Shown piece after piece: positions 24,651 to 32,508 of a stretch of DNA of 53,902 nucleotides. Both the position numbers and the translations under genes were made by a program. The stretch covers positions 1 through 53,902 of the forward strand of contig JAJPGV010000054.1 of the NCBI GenBank assembly GCA_021325635.1. The letters run 5' to 3'. This DNA is from Chloroflexota bacterium. Lineage in GTDB: Bacteria; Chloroflexota; JAJPGV01. Position 1 is the first letter of the stretch, and each line of letters starts with the position of its first letter. The notes under the pieces are model-generated. The model made no database searches. It was given only the letters and a program-made list of their open reading frames with translations, and was not told the origin of the DNA.

Positions 24651-25886
24651 ATGGCTCAGGGTCAGACGCTGAGCCCGGCGGCACCCGCCCGGGTCTGGAC
24701 GCCAAGCTTCGTCATCCTGTGCGGGGCAGTGGCGCTGGCCTATGCCCACGAGGGTTTGCTCAATCCCACCATCCCGCTCTACGTGCAGGCGCTGACCGGG
24801 TCGACCGCTGTCGTCGGCCTGGTGCTGGGACTGTTCAGCCTGGTCAGCTTTGCTATTCGTCCGCTGATTGGCCACCTGGCCGACGTCGCTAACCCGCGGC
24901 TGGTGCTCGGTCTTGGCGTCGCCGGGTTGGCCCTGTGCGACGTGGGGCTCCTGCTGCCGATCTTCGCGGCCGTCTGTCTGCTGTCGGCCTTTCGCGGGCT
25001 GAGCTGGGCGGCCACGAACACCGGCAGCAACACCATCCTGGCCCACCTGGCTCCGCCTCAACGGCGGGCGGAGAGTGCCAGCTATTACAGCCTCTTCCAG
25101 AGCACCGCCATCGCCCTGGTTCCGAGCGCGGCCCTGCTGATCCTGCGCGGCAGCGGCAATGACGGTTACGGCCGGGTCTTTTGGGTGGCGGCTGCATGCG
25201 CCGCGGCCGCAGCGCTGTTGGTGCGCGCCATCCCGGTAGGGAACAGGACGGCGCCAGCCGCGTCCGGCGCTGCCAGCCTGCCTCGGCGGCGCCTCCAATG
25301 GTCGCAGCTGTTCGATCGCGCCGTGCTGCTGCCCGCTTCGCTGCTGGCCATTGTCAACCTGACCTACCCGGCCGGCAGCGCGTTCATGCCGCTGTACATC
25401 CAGTCCAGCGGCATCGACCTGGGCATCCTGTTCTGGTATTACGCCGCGCGCGCCAGCGGCGTGGTGGTGGCGCAAGCTGGCCTCGGACGGCTGTTCGATG
25501 GCATGGGTCGGGGCCCGGCCAGTGTGCTGGGGATGGCGACGAGCGTTGTCGGCTTTGCCTTCTTGCTGGTGCCGGGGAACGTGGTGACGTTGATCCTGGG
25601 CGGCATCGCTACCGCGGTTGGCCAGTCGATTACCGTGGCCAATACCACTGCCTTGGCCATCGATCGCAGCAATCCCCAGCGCATCGGCTCAGCCATGGCC
25701 AGCTTTACGCTCGCCTTCCAGATCGGCCAGGGCAGCGGCGCCGCGGCTTCCGGTTTCATCGTCGATCTGGCCGGTTACCGGGCCATGTATCTGACCATGA
25801 TTGGTGCGCTCGTGGCAGCTATGACGCTGCTGCTGGTGCGCTGGAAGAGCTTGTCATTCGACCTCAATGGAGGATCTCAGCCATGA
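24651..25886 (+). CDS. Major facilitator superfamily transporter
   Basis: About 411 residues with 11-12 hydrophobic helices. The first is WTPSFVILCGAVALAYAHEG. The MFS loop after helix 2 reads RPLIGHLADVANPRLVLGLG. The fold suggests a sugar/organic-acid or drug-efflux-type carrier; substrate unknown. The start is uncertain: ATG 24651 has no ribosome-binding site, GTG 24585 in the same frame lies inside a hairpin, and the good GGAGGAG is best spaced for ATG 24596 in a different frame. The stop overlaps the next start as ATGA. It sits in the ABC operon after SBP3. Confidence 0.88.
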   Translation: MAQGQTLSPAAPARVWTPSFVILCGAVALAYAHEGLLNPTIPLYVQALTGSTAVVGLVLGLFSLVSFAIRPLIGHLADVANPRLVLGLGVAGLALCDVGLLLPIFAAVCLLSAFRGLSWAATNTGSNTILAHLAPPQRRAESASYYSLFQSTAIALVPSAALLILRGSGNDGYGRVFWVAAACAAAAALLVRAIPVGNRTAPAASGAASLPRRRLQWSQLFDRAVLLPASLLAIVNLTYPAGSAFMPLYIQSSGIDLGILFWYYAARASGVVVAQAGLGRLFDGMGRGPASVLGMATSVVGFAFLLVPGNVVTLILGGIATAVGQSITVANTTALAIDRSNPQRIGSAMASFTLAFQIGQGSGAAASGFIVDLAGYRAMYLTMIGALVAAMTLLLVRWKSLSFDLNGGSQP

Positions 25887-27094
25887 TGCTTCCACTCGAC
25901 ATCCCCGCCGCTGCCCTGCTGCTGGTAGACGTGCAGCGGGATCTCGCCGATCCTGGCGGTGCCTGGGTTCGCAGCGGCCGGGATACACCGGGACCGGGGC
26001 AGCCCCCGATCGGCGCCTGGCAGCGTCTCTGTGAGGTCATGCGCGCTGCCGGCCGGCCGGTCATTTTCGCGCTGACCCAACTGCGCGCGGACCGCGCTGA
26101 TTGGGCGCTGCCGGACAGCTACCGCGACCTGCCCATGGATTTCCTTGTAGAGGGTCGGCCCGGAGCAGCTCTGGTGGATGGACTCGTGCGCCACCCGAGC
26201 GATTTCGCCGTCGTCAAAAAAGGTCTTTCAGCCTTCCAGCACACCCACCTCGATCGCCTTCTCGGCAATCTCGGGATCCGGCACTGCGTCGTCGCCGGGG
26301 GCACCGCCACCGGTGGCCTGGCGGACACCGTCCGCAGCGGGGCACCGCTTGGCTACGAGCTGTTTATCGTGCAGGACGCGGTCTTCCCCTCCGGTTCGCC
26401 CTTTCTGCGGCGCCTCGAGGTGCGCGCGGACTTCACTACCGTTGATGAGATTGCGCGTCTTGCCGCGCAAACCCCGCCTGCACATGCCGCCTCTTCAGCC
26501 GTGACGGCGCTCATCGTGGTCGACATGCAGAACGACTTCCTGCATCGCGACGGCGCCATGCGTCGCTGTGGCTATTCGCCGCTTACCGACGAAACCGCGG
26601 CAGAAGCCATCGAGAATAATCGGCTGCTGGCCAACGCTGTTCGCAGCCGCGGCTGGCCGGTCGTATGGGCCAAGGTGGGGCAGCGGCCCGACGGACTCGA
26701 TCGAGCGACAGACGACGTCGTGACCAAACGGCTCAGGCCGCTGCTCACGCAAACCGAGTTCATGCATCGCGGCGTGTGGGGCTCGGAGCTCGTGGACGAG
26801 CTCAACGCGCAGCCCCAGGACATCGTGCTGGAGAAGCAGGGCCACAGCGCCTTCGGCTTCACCTCGCTGCACCGCACTCTACGCAACCTGGGGGTAACCC
26901 ACTGTCTGGTCACCGGTGGCGCTACCACCGGCTGCGTCAGCGATACGGTCCGCGAGGGCATCGGCCTCGGCTACGGGGTGACCGTGATCTCGGACGCCAC
27001 CTATCCGCCTGGGTCTCCGTACCTGGACGCGCTGTCGACCATCGCCGAGGTGGTGTCTACTCAGGAGGCGCTCACGACCCTCTTAGACAGGTGA
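25883..27094 (+). CDS. Tandem isochorismatase-like cysteine hydrolase, first domain inactive
   Basis: A 403-residue protein made of two isochorismatase-fold domains. Such hydrolases act on N-carbamoyl or amide substrates with an Asp-Lys-Cys triad. Domain 2 (about 207-403) has all three: Asp214 (VVDMQNDF), Lys318 (LEKQGHSAFG) and Cys351 (TTGCVSDT). Domain 1 (about 8-195) keeps Asp16 (LLVDVQ) and Lys113 (VVKKGLSAF), but the Cys position is Gly145 (TATGGLADT), so it should be catalytically dead. The ATG at 25883 follows GGAGG and overlaps the MFS stop; the upstream part of the open frame is MFS sequence. It ends the ABC operon. Most relatives are single-domain proteins of about 200 residues. Confidence 0.88.
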   Translation: MMLPLDIPAAALLLVDVQRDLADPGGAWVRSGRDTPGPGQPPIGAWQRLCEVMRAAGRPVIFALTQLRADRADWALPDSYRDLPMDFLVEGRPGAALVDGLVRHPSDFAVVKKGLSAFQHTHLDRLLGNLGIRHCVVAGGTATGGLADTVRSGAPLGYELFIVQDAVFPSGSPFLRRLEVRADFTTVDEIARLAAQTPPAHAASSAVTALIVVDMQNDFLHRDGAMRRCGYSPLTDETAAEAIENNRLLANAVRSRGWPVVWAKVGQRPDGLDRATDDVVTKRLRPLLTQTEFMHRGVWGSELVDELNAQPQDIVLEKQGHSAFGFTSLHRTLRNLGVTHCLVTGGATTGCVSDTVREGIGLGYGVTVISDATYPPGSPYLDALSTIAEVVSTQEALTTLLDR

Positions 27095-27195
27095 CGGTCG
27101 GTGTAGGAGGGTCCGCCCGGCGGTGTGGGGCTCATCGGAGCAGAGGGACTCTCGGTGAGATAGGCGGGGCGCGAGGCCCCGCCTACACGGTCGGT
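27094..27195. mobile_element. MITE-like palindromic element with 9-bp flanking direct repeats
   Basis: ACGGTCGGT occurs at 27094-27102 and again at 27187-27195. Between them lies 84 bases that start GTAGGAGGGTC and end with the complement of GTAGGCGGGGC, so the ends are imperfect terminal inverted repeats matching at nine of eleven positions. The right end includes a perfect 10-bp stem, TAGGCGGGGC (27161-27170) and GCCCCGCCTA (27176-27185), with a 5-base loop. It encodes nothing. It fills the gap between two convergent genes, where it may also act as a terminator. Confidence 0.45.
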
Positions 27196-27243
27196 TCTCC
27201 AGCTAGGAGGCGCGTCGCCGGTGCTGGATGACCGGTCTGATGC

Positions 27244-28398
27244 TTACAGGCCGGTCGTTGCTTCTGGCTCGAACGTCTTCCACGACGTCAGCGGGCGGCC
27301 TTCGGCTAGCGCGGTGAGCTCGCGGGCGTAGAGCTTGCGCAGCAGGATGACACCTACGTCCGAACGGCCGAGACGCTCGCCGCTGCGGTCGTAGAAGGTG
27401 CCCTGGCCGTATTGCGCCACGTAGTCCTGCACGTTGACCGCCAGCTGCAGGTCGGTGATGTCGTCCGTGTGGATCTCGTTGCGCAGCGCTTTCATGCCCA
27501 GCTCGGGCGCTGGGTCGTTGGCCATCATCGCCTCATTGCTGTGCAGGAAGCGCTGGCGTTCACCCTCCGGCATGTACACCAGCGAGGCCGATAGCTCCAC
27601 GAAGCTCTCGTCGTCCACGGGTTTGCGCCACAGCAGGAAGTCGCGCCACGCGGTCTCGGCAGGGTCGCGAGGGCCCTGTTTGATGTACAGGATCGTTGGC
27701 ATCTGCCATTGGGTGATGCGGATCGAGCCGTGCGGGCGAATGGAGCGCAGCTTGAGGCCGTAGTCCGTCTCTTCGGCCTCGACGCTCGGGCAGCCGGGCA
27801 GGCCGCGGTATTCGGAGTTGCGATGGACGAAGGCCACGTGGACCGGGTCCACGCTGTTCTCCATGCCGTGCCGGTAGTTATAGCCCTTGGTGAACTTCTC
27901 GGTAATGCGGAAGGCCTTGCTCTCGTCGAACTCTTCCATGAACCGGAAGTGCGGCATGGGCGGTGGCGTGCCTTCGCCCACGTAGGCAAAGATCAGGCCC
28001 AGGTATTCATGGACCGGATGTCCGTCTACGGACACCTTTCGGGCGAAGCCCTCATCCTCGGCGGGCTGCTCCACGCAGCGTCCGTCCCCGTCGTACTTCC
28101 AGCCATGGTAGAAGCAGCGGATGCAATCCTCTTCGACCCAGCCTGTGGACAGCTGCGTCCCCCGATGCGCGCAGCGGCCACCGACCATGTGCACCGTGCC
28201 GCTCTGGCCCCTGTACAGCGTGAACTCTTCGCCCAGGAGCCGCGTGGTGATTGCCTGCCCGGCTCGCAGGTCTTGCGACCGGTGCACCGGATGCCAGAAG
28301 TGCCGCAGGTAGCGGCCGGACAGCGTGTCCGGCCCGACGTGGCTGAAGTCGGTGAGGTCCTCTTTGCGGTCCTGTACCTTGTTCGGGCTCACTGCCAC
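27244..28398 (-). CDS. Rieske oxygenase alpha subunit, UbiD-linked
   Basis: A 384-residue Rieske oxygenase of the same subfamily as the genes at 16629 and 36986. Cluster ligands are CAHRGTQLSTGW and CFYHGW. The iron triad is DPVHVAFVH. The end VILLRKLYARELTALAEGRP is conserved among the three. Here the partner is not the M29/SCP2 pair but a UbiD decarboxylase 40 bases upstream, preceded by SBP4. This suggests import, decarboxylation and hydroxylation of one aromatic acid, which is inference. The ATG start at 28398 gives the expected N-terminus. No reductase is nearby. Confidence 0.9.
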   Translation of the reverse strand: MAVSPNKVQDRKEDLTDFSHVGPDTLSGRYLRHFWHPVHRSQDLRAGQAITTRLLGEEFTLYRGQSGTVHMVGGRCAHRGTQLSTGWVEEDCIRCFYHGWKYDGDGRCVEQPAEDEGFARKVSVDGHPVHEYLGLIFAYVGEGTPPPMPHFRFMEEFDESKAFRITEKFTKGYNYRHGMENSVDPVHVAFVHRNSEYRGLPGCPSVEAEETDYGLKLRSIRPHGSIRITQWQMPTILYIKQGPRDPAETAWRDFLLWRKPVDDESFVELSASLVYMPEGERQRFLHSNEAMMANDPAPELGMKALRNEIHTDDITDLQLAVNVQDYVAQYGQGTFYDRSGERLGRSDVGVILLRKLYARELTALAEGRPLTSWKTFEPEATTGL

Positions 28399-28438
28399 TG
28401 CAAGACTCCTGTGCTGTGTTCTGTGTGCGCGCCGATCG

Positions 28439-29896
28439 TCACCACGCTTCCAGGAGATCCTTGAAACGGGTCTCCACTCGCGCTTCGAGCTCCGGTGACA
28501 TCCGGATCACTGGCGGGAAGGTTTTCAGTCGCTCAAACGGCCGGCAAGCGTCGATGATCATGCGCGAGTTCTGAGAATTCTCCCTCGTGAATGGCAGGAC
28601 CGTGTCCAGTGGGCTCGATACGCAGCGGCGGATGAGATCGACCTGCGTCTCAGGATCGCAGCGCGTGGACATGGCCCAGATCACCTGCTCCGAGTCCGTC
28701 ACGTCGATGTCGTCGTCCACGACCACCACGAAGCGGTTCATATGCACCCCGGCCGGGAGCTGCGAGACCAGAAGCCCCACCTGCTTGGCGTGTCCCGGGT
28801 ACCGCTGATGGATGGCCACGGCGATGAAGAACAGGCTGATGCCGCCATGCCCCCACACGCCCTTGACGTCGGGGATGCCGGCTGCTTCGAGCGCATTCCA
28901 GATCAGCGCCGGTCGCGTGTACAGGTTGACGAAGGTGTTGTCGCTGGGTGGCCGGAGTGGCGGGACGCCGACGACGATGGGATTGTTGCGATGGTAGACG
29001 GCCTTGACCTTGATGATCGGATTCAGCTGCTGGCCGCTGGCGTAGTAACCATGGAACTCACCGAAGGGGCCCTCGGGGCGGGTTTCCGGAAGAATCTCGC
29101 CCTCGATGGCGATCTCGGTGTTGGCCGGAATGGGCAGTCCGGTGAGCGGACCCTCGACGATCTCGACCGGCGCGTTCAGGAATCCGCCGGCATAGTCCAG
29201 CTCGGACACGCCGCGCGGAACGTTGCTGCAGGACACGGAGAACAGCAGCGGGTCGGGACCGGGGCAGACTACCACCGGGCAGGGCTGCCCGCGCTCGAAG
29301 TACTTCTGCATCTGGACGCTGCCATGCCCATTGGGGTTGATGTAGATGCCGGCCGTGTCCTTGTCGTGAATCATCACCCGGTAGGTGCCTGAGTTGGCCC
29401 AGCCTTCGTCGGGGTCGCGGGTGATGACCAGGTCTCCGGTCCCGAGATAGCGGCCACCGTCTTGCTCGTGCCAGAAGGGCGCCGGGAACTGCCACAGGTT
29501 GATGTCGTCGCCCTTCTGGACGTTCTCGAAGACTGCGCCGGTGGAGACCTTTTGGGCGGGGATCGGCTTGAGCGTTCGCAGCCGCTCTCGCAAGTGGTCC
29601 ACGAACTGGAGGTCGGTCAAGCCAAGCGGTAGGTTGAGCGTAAGGGCCAGCCTGTCGCGGCTGCCGACCGGGTTCAGCAGCAGGCGTGCCCCCGCCGGGT
29701 AGTCCTTGATATTGTCGAGCAGCAGCGCCGGCCGCTTGCGGGTCTTGCGAAAGACCAGCTCAGAGAGCGCGCATGCTTCCAGGTTCAAGTCGACGTCATC
29801 GACCCGAGCCAGCTGGCCAAGGCCATCGACCTTATCGAGCCACTGCCGCAGATCCTTCCACTGGGCGGTGGTGGGGGTTGGCGCTTCGGCGATCAT
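28439..29896 (-). CDS. UbiD family (de)carboxylase, copy 2
   Basis: A 485-residue prenyl-FMN-dependent decarboxylase. ANSGTYR contains Asn168 and Arg173, and His191 lies in GHGSVQMQKY. The catalytic glutamates Glu275 and Glu280 sit in RPEGPFGEFHGYY. All residues expected for an active UbiD/Fdc enzyme are therefore present. It is clearly diverged from copy 1 (112-1572) but shares the same operon position downstream of a solute-binding protein gene. The gap to SBP4 is 52 bases and holds a hairpin; the gap to the Rieske gene is 40 bases. The source of prenyl-FMN (UbiX) is not in the window. Confidence 0.93.
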   Translation of the reverse strand: MIAEAPTPTTAQWKDLRQWLDKVDGLGQLARVDDVDLNLEACALSELVFRKTRKRPALLLDNIKDYPAGARLLLNPVGSRDRLALTLNLPLGLTDLQFVDHLRERLRTLKPIPAQKVSTGAVFENVQKGDDINLWQFPAPFWHEQDGGRYLGTGDLVITRDPDEGWANSGTYRVMIHDKDTAGIYINPNGHGSVQMQKYFERGQPCPVVVCPGPDPLLFSVSCSNVPRGVSELDYAGGFLNAPVEIVEGPLTGLPIPANTEIAIEGEILPETRPEGPFGEFHGYYASGQQLNPIIKVKAVYHRNNPIVVGVPPLRPPSDNTFVNLYTRPALIWNALEAAGIPDVKGVWGHGGISLFFIAVAIHQRYPGHAKQVGLLVSQLPAGVHMNRFVVVVDDDIDVTDSEQVIWAMSTRCDPETQVDLIRRCVSSPLDTVLPFTRENSQNSRMIIDACRPFERLKTFPPVIRMSPELEARVETRFKDLLEAW

Positions 29897-29924
29897 GGAT
29901 GTGCTCCTGTCCCTTGCTCTGGAT

Positions 29925-29946
29925 GCTCGTCTCTATGAAGACGGGC
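29925..29946 (-). other. Hairpin between SBP4 and UbiD
   Basis: GCTCGTCT (29925-29932) pairs with AGACGGGC (29939-29946), including one G-T pair, around a 6-base loop. It directly follows the SBP4 stop on the minus strand, as in the SBP1-UbiD pair. It may limit read-through or protect the SBP mRNA. Confidence 0.35.
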
Positions 29947-29948
29947 TG

Positions 29949-31241
29949 TTACTTGATGATCTCTTTCGCGATCTGGCTGGCGTCGTTGACGAAATGCGAG
30001 TTGGCCTCGGCGTTCACCGATGGCAGGTACTTCACGTGGGGTTGAGGCGGCGTTTCGGCCGGCCCCTTGGGGACGTCCAGCCGGCGGCTGCTCTCCTGCA
30101 GCGCATTGACGTAGGAGGCCTGACCGTCCTTGGAGAGGGCCCAGTTTACGAATACGGCAGCCGCGTTGGGATGAGGCCGCTTGTTGATGAGCGCGATGTT
30201 GACGGACTGGTTCAGGCGGCGGCCCATGTCGGTGTCGAAGCCCAGCGGCTTGACGTTCTTGCCGACGCCCTGGTTCTGAAACTCCGGCAGCACGGTATTC
30301 GATCCGGCCAGCGCGATGGGATATTGCCCGCGGATGACCCATTCGATCTGCTGTCTGCGGTCCAGCGTGACCGCCGGCTGCTGGTTCAGCAGCTCGCGCC
30401 ACCAGTCCGCGCCCTTGGCCATAATCCAGTGGCCGCCGGTGGCCGCGCCGTTGCCCGCGCCCCGTGGATCGAAAATCGACATCTTGCCGCGCCATTTTGG
30501 ATCGGTGAGGTCTTCGATCCGGCTCAGCTGTGATTCGGGAATGACGTCGCGGTTGATGTAGACAGTTGGAATGACGTCACCTTCCACGTCGTAGACGTAC
30601 TGCCCTTCCTTATCGGTGAAGCCCGCCGCAAAGCCGCCTACCCACTTGCTGTCGTCCAGGATCTCTGGCAGCAGCAGGGCCGGCTGCAGCGGGTCGAGCG
30701 CTCCGGCCGGCTTGAGTCCGCCGGTGCCGCTCTCGCTTCCGCCGATGTACGCGTCCCAGGCAAACTTGCCCGCCTGTCTCTCCGGCAGGATCCGAGCGAC
30801 GAAGTCGCGGCCGATGAGCTGAGGCGCTTCGAGCTTGATCTCCGGGTAGGCCTTCTGAAAATCCCTCATCCATACCTGGTACAGGTCCCCGGGATTCAGG
30901 TCGATGGTCAGCGCGCCCTCCTGCTTGGCGGCGGCCACGGTCTTGTCCCATTGTGCCTGCCAGTCCGCCGCCGGCGCCACCTTCTGCGCAGCCTGGGTCG
31001 AGGCGCTCGCGGCAGGCTTGGCTGCGGCCGTCGACGCGGGGGCGCTGGCGCCAGCCGCGGCGGTCGATCTCGCCGCGCTGGGACTGGCGCCGGTGGCGGT
31101 GGCTGCTGCGCTCGAAGCGGGAGCGGCGGCTCCGCCGCCACAAGCTGTGAGCAGCAGACTTAGCGCTGCCGCCAGTCCGCCGCCCAGCGCGGCTGCGCGC
31201 GATCCGCGTCGATGGTCGTTAGATGCCGATGTCGTCGCCAA
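29949..31241 (-). CDS. Extracellular solute-binding lipoprotein (SBP4)
   Basis: A 430-residue lipoprotein receptor. The chosen TTG at 31241 has GGGGGAGG about ten bases upstream and gives a normal signal sequence ending in LLLTAC. The frame stays open further upstream, but that part is rich in Arg and Pro and overlaps the divergent LLM gene, so it is rejected. An Ala/Ser-rich linker of about 60 residues leads to WQAQWDKTVAAAKQEGALTI. PKWRGKMSIFDPRGAGNGAA and HPNAAAVFVNWALSKDG are shared with SBP5, its closest relative here. It heads the SBP4-UbiD-Rieske unit but has no permease beside it. Confidence 0.9.
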   Translation of the reverse strand: MATTSASNDHRRGSRAAALGGGLAAALSLLLTACGGGAAAPASSAAATATGASPSAARSTAAAGASAPASTAAAKPAASASTQAAQKVAPAADWQAQWDKTVAAAKQEGALTIDLNPGDLYQVWMRDFQKAYPEIKLEAPQLIGRDFVARILPERQAGKFAWDAYIGGSESGTGGLKPAGALDPLQPALLLPEILDDSKWVGGFAAGFTDKEGQYVYDVEGDVIPTVYINRDVIPESQLSRIEDLTDPKWRGKMSIFDPRGAGNGAATGGHWIMAKGADWWRELLNQQPAVTLDRRQQIEWVIRGQYPIALAGSNTVLPEFQNQGVGKNVKPLGFDTDMGRRLNQSVNIALINKRPHPNAAAVFVNWALSKDGQASYVNALQESSRRLDVPKGPAETPPQPHVKYLPSVNAEANSHFVNDASQIAKEIIK

Positions 31242-31481
31242 AAAAGGTGGGCCTCCCCCGCGATATTTCGGCAGCCGGCTGCCGAGGTTGGGCGTGATGA
31301 GGAATGTTACCCTAGGGGCGCGGCTGAAAGCCGCCTGTGAATCCGATTCGGTGGCGCTTGGGGTCCGTCTCCCGCGGCTTTCGGGAAGCCCTTCGGCCAA
31401 CGCTCGGATCGAGAGCCATGTGGCCTGCTGGCGAGGCACGTGGGGACATCCGGCGCCAGCCGCATCTCTGAGGAAACAACC
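31242..31481. promoter_or_regulatory. Divergent regulatory region with an 18-bp perfect palindrome
   Basis: The 240-base gap separates SBP4 (minus) from the LLM operon (plus). TCGGCAGCCGGCTGCCGA (31268-31285) is a perfect palindrome 27 bases upstream of the SBP4 start, the size and place of a dimeric repressor operator. Nearby, GCGGCT and AGCCGC (31320-31325, 31329-31334) form a small hairpin, as do GGCTT and AAGCC near 31375-31390. I find no gene and no clear -10/-35 pair. Confidence 0.4.
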
Positions 31482-32486
31482 GTGAAGTTTGGCCTGATTC
31501 ATCAGACTGCTCTCCCGCCCGGGAAGTCTGAAGCGGCGGCAATCGCCGGAGCCGTCGAGCAGATCTGCTGCGCAGAGGAGCTCGGCTACGATGGTTCGTG
31601 GCTGACCGAGCACCACTTCTCCCCTTACGGCATGGGCGCGGTCGACTCCATCTTGAGCTTCGCCGCGGCCAGGACGAAGCGGATACGGCTAGGAGCGTCG
31701 GTCTGGGTAACGCCGGTGCATCACCCCATCCGTCTGGCCGAGAATGTGGCCACGCTGGACGTGCTGTCCGGCGGCCGAGTCAACTTCGGCGTCGGCAGAG
31801 GCTACGGCCCGACCGAGCTGCGCGGCTTTGGCTCTTCACCTCAGGAAGCCAAGGCCATGCATGATGAAGCCGTGGACATCGTGCTCAAGGCGTGGACCCA
31901 GGATGAAGTGTCATACGAGGGCCGTTTCTGGAAGTTCCCGCCGGTGCGTGTCTCTCCGAAGCCTGTGCAGCGCCCGCATCCGCCAGTGTTCCAGCCGCTC
32001 ATCAGCCCCGGAAGCGTGGAAGAAGCCATTGCCAACAACCGAAACGCCATCTTCGGCTTGCGGTTTATGCCGCTCGATCTGGCGCCGGGGATGCTGGGGG
32101 CGTGGCGCACGGCCCAGGCCAAGGCCGGGAAGCAGCTGCAGGAGGTTGTGAACATCAGCGTCTACGTGGCTGAAAGCGAAGCTGAGGCCAAGCGACACAT
32201 CGCCGAGCCGATGATGTGGCTCAAGCGCCAGTTCGCCGAGCTCCTGCCCGACGATCAGCGCGGCTCGGATCTACGCCGGCGTCTGCTCGACATGGGCGTC
32301 GATGAGACCTACAAGACCTGTGTGGCGGGTACGGCCGAGCAGGTAACCGAGAGCGTTCGCTGGCTCCGGCGAGAGGCCGGCGTCGAGTATCTGCTGTGCT
32401 CGATGCATTTCGGCGCGCTGGAGCAGGAGCATATCTTGAGAAGCATGGAGCTATTTGCACGCAACGTTATGCCCAACTTCCGATGA
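31482..32486 (+). CDS. LLM class flavin-dependent oxidoreductase
   Basis: A 334-residue bacterial-luciferase-like TIM-barrel protein. GWLTEHHF-type sequence (YDGSWLTEHHFSPYGMG) and RLGASVWVTPVHHPIRLAEN mark the flavin site, and SGGRVNFGVGRGYGPTE is the family signature. Members use FMN or F420 to oxidise organic substrates; which cofactor is used cannot be told. The GTG at 31482 is preceded by GAGGAAA and gives the standard N-terminus VKFGLIHQ. It is the first gene of an operon with HyuA and HyuB, suggesting oxidation before ATP-dependent hydrolysis or carboxylation. It is the only such flavin oxygenase in the window. Confidence 0.9.
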   Translation: MKFGLIHQTALPPGKSEAAAIAGAVEQICCAEELGYDGSWLTEHHFSPYGMGAVDSILSFAAARTKRIRLGASVWVTPVHHPIRLAENVATLDVLSGGRVNFGVGRGYGPTELRGFGSSPQEAKAMHDEAVDIVLKAWTQDEVSYEGRFWKFPPVRVSPKPVQRPHPPVFQPLISPGSVEEAIANNRNAIFGLRFMPLDLAPGMLGAWRTAQAKAGKQLQEVVNISVYVAESEAEAKRHIAEPMMWLKRQFAELLPDDQRGSDLRRRLLDMGVDETYKTCVAGTAEQVTESVRWLRREAGVEYLLCSMHFGALEQEHILRSMELFARNVMPNFR

Positions 32487-32508
32487 CTTTCACACAGGCA
32501 GTCCGCTG

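Noticed and set aside
24596-24892. 98-codon plus-strand ORF with a GGAGGAG upstream
   Set aside because: The protein is Gly/Arg-rich without homology and lies in the MFS gene's alternate frame. It is kept only as a comment on the MFS start.
29949-31616. SBP4 starting at 31616
   Set aside because: The extra N-terminal 125 residues overlap the divergent LLM gene and lack coding character; the signal peptide begins at TTG 31241 with a good ribosome-binding site.
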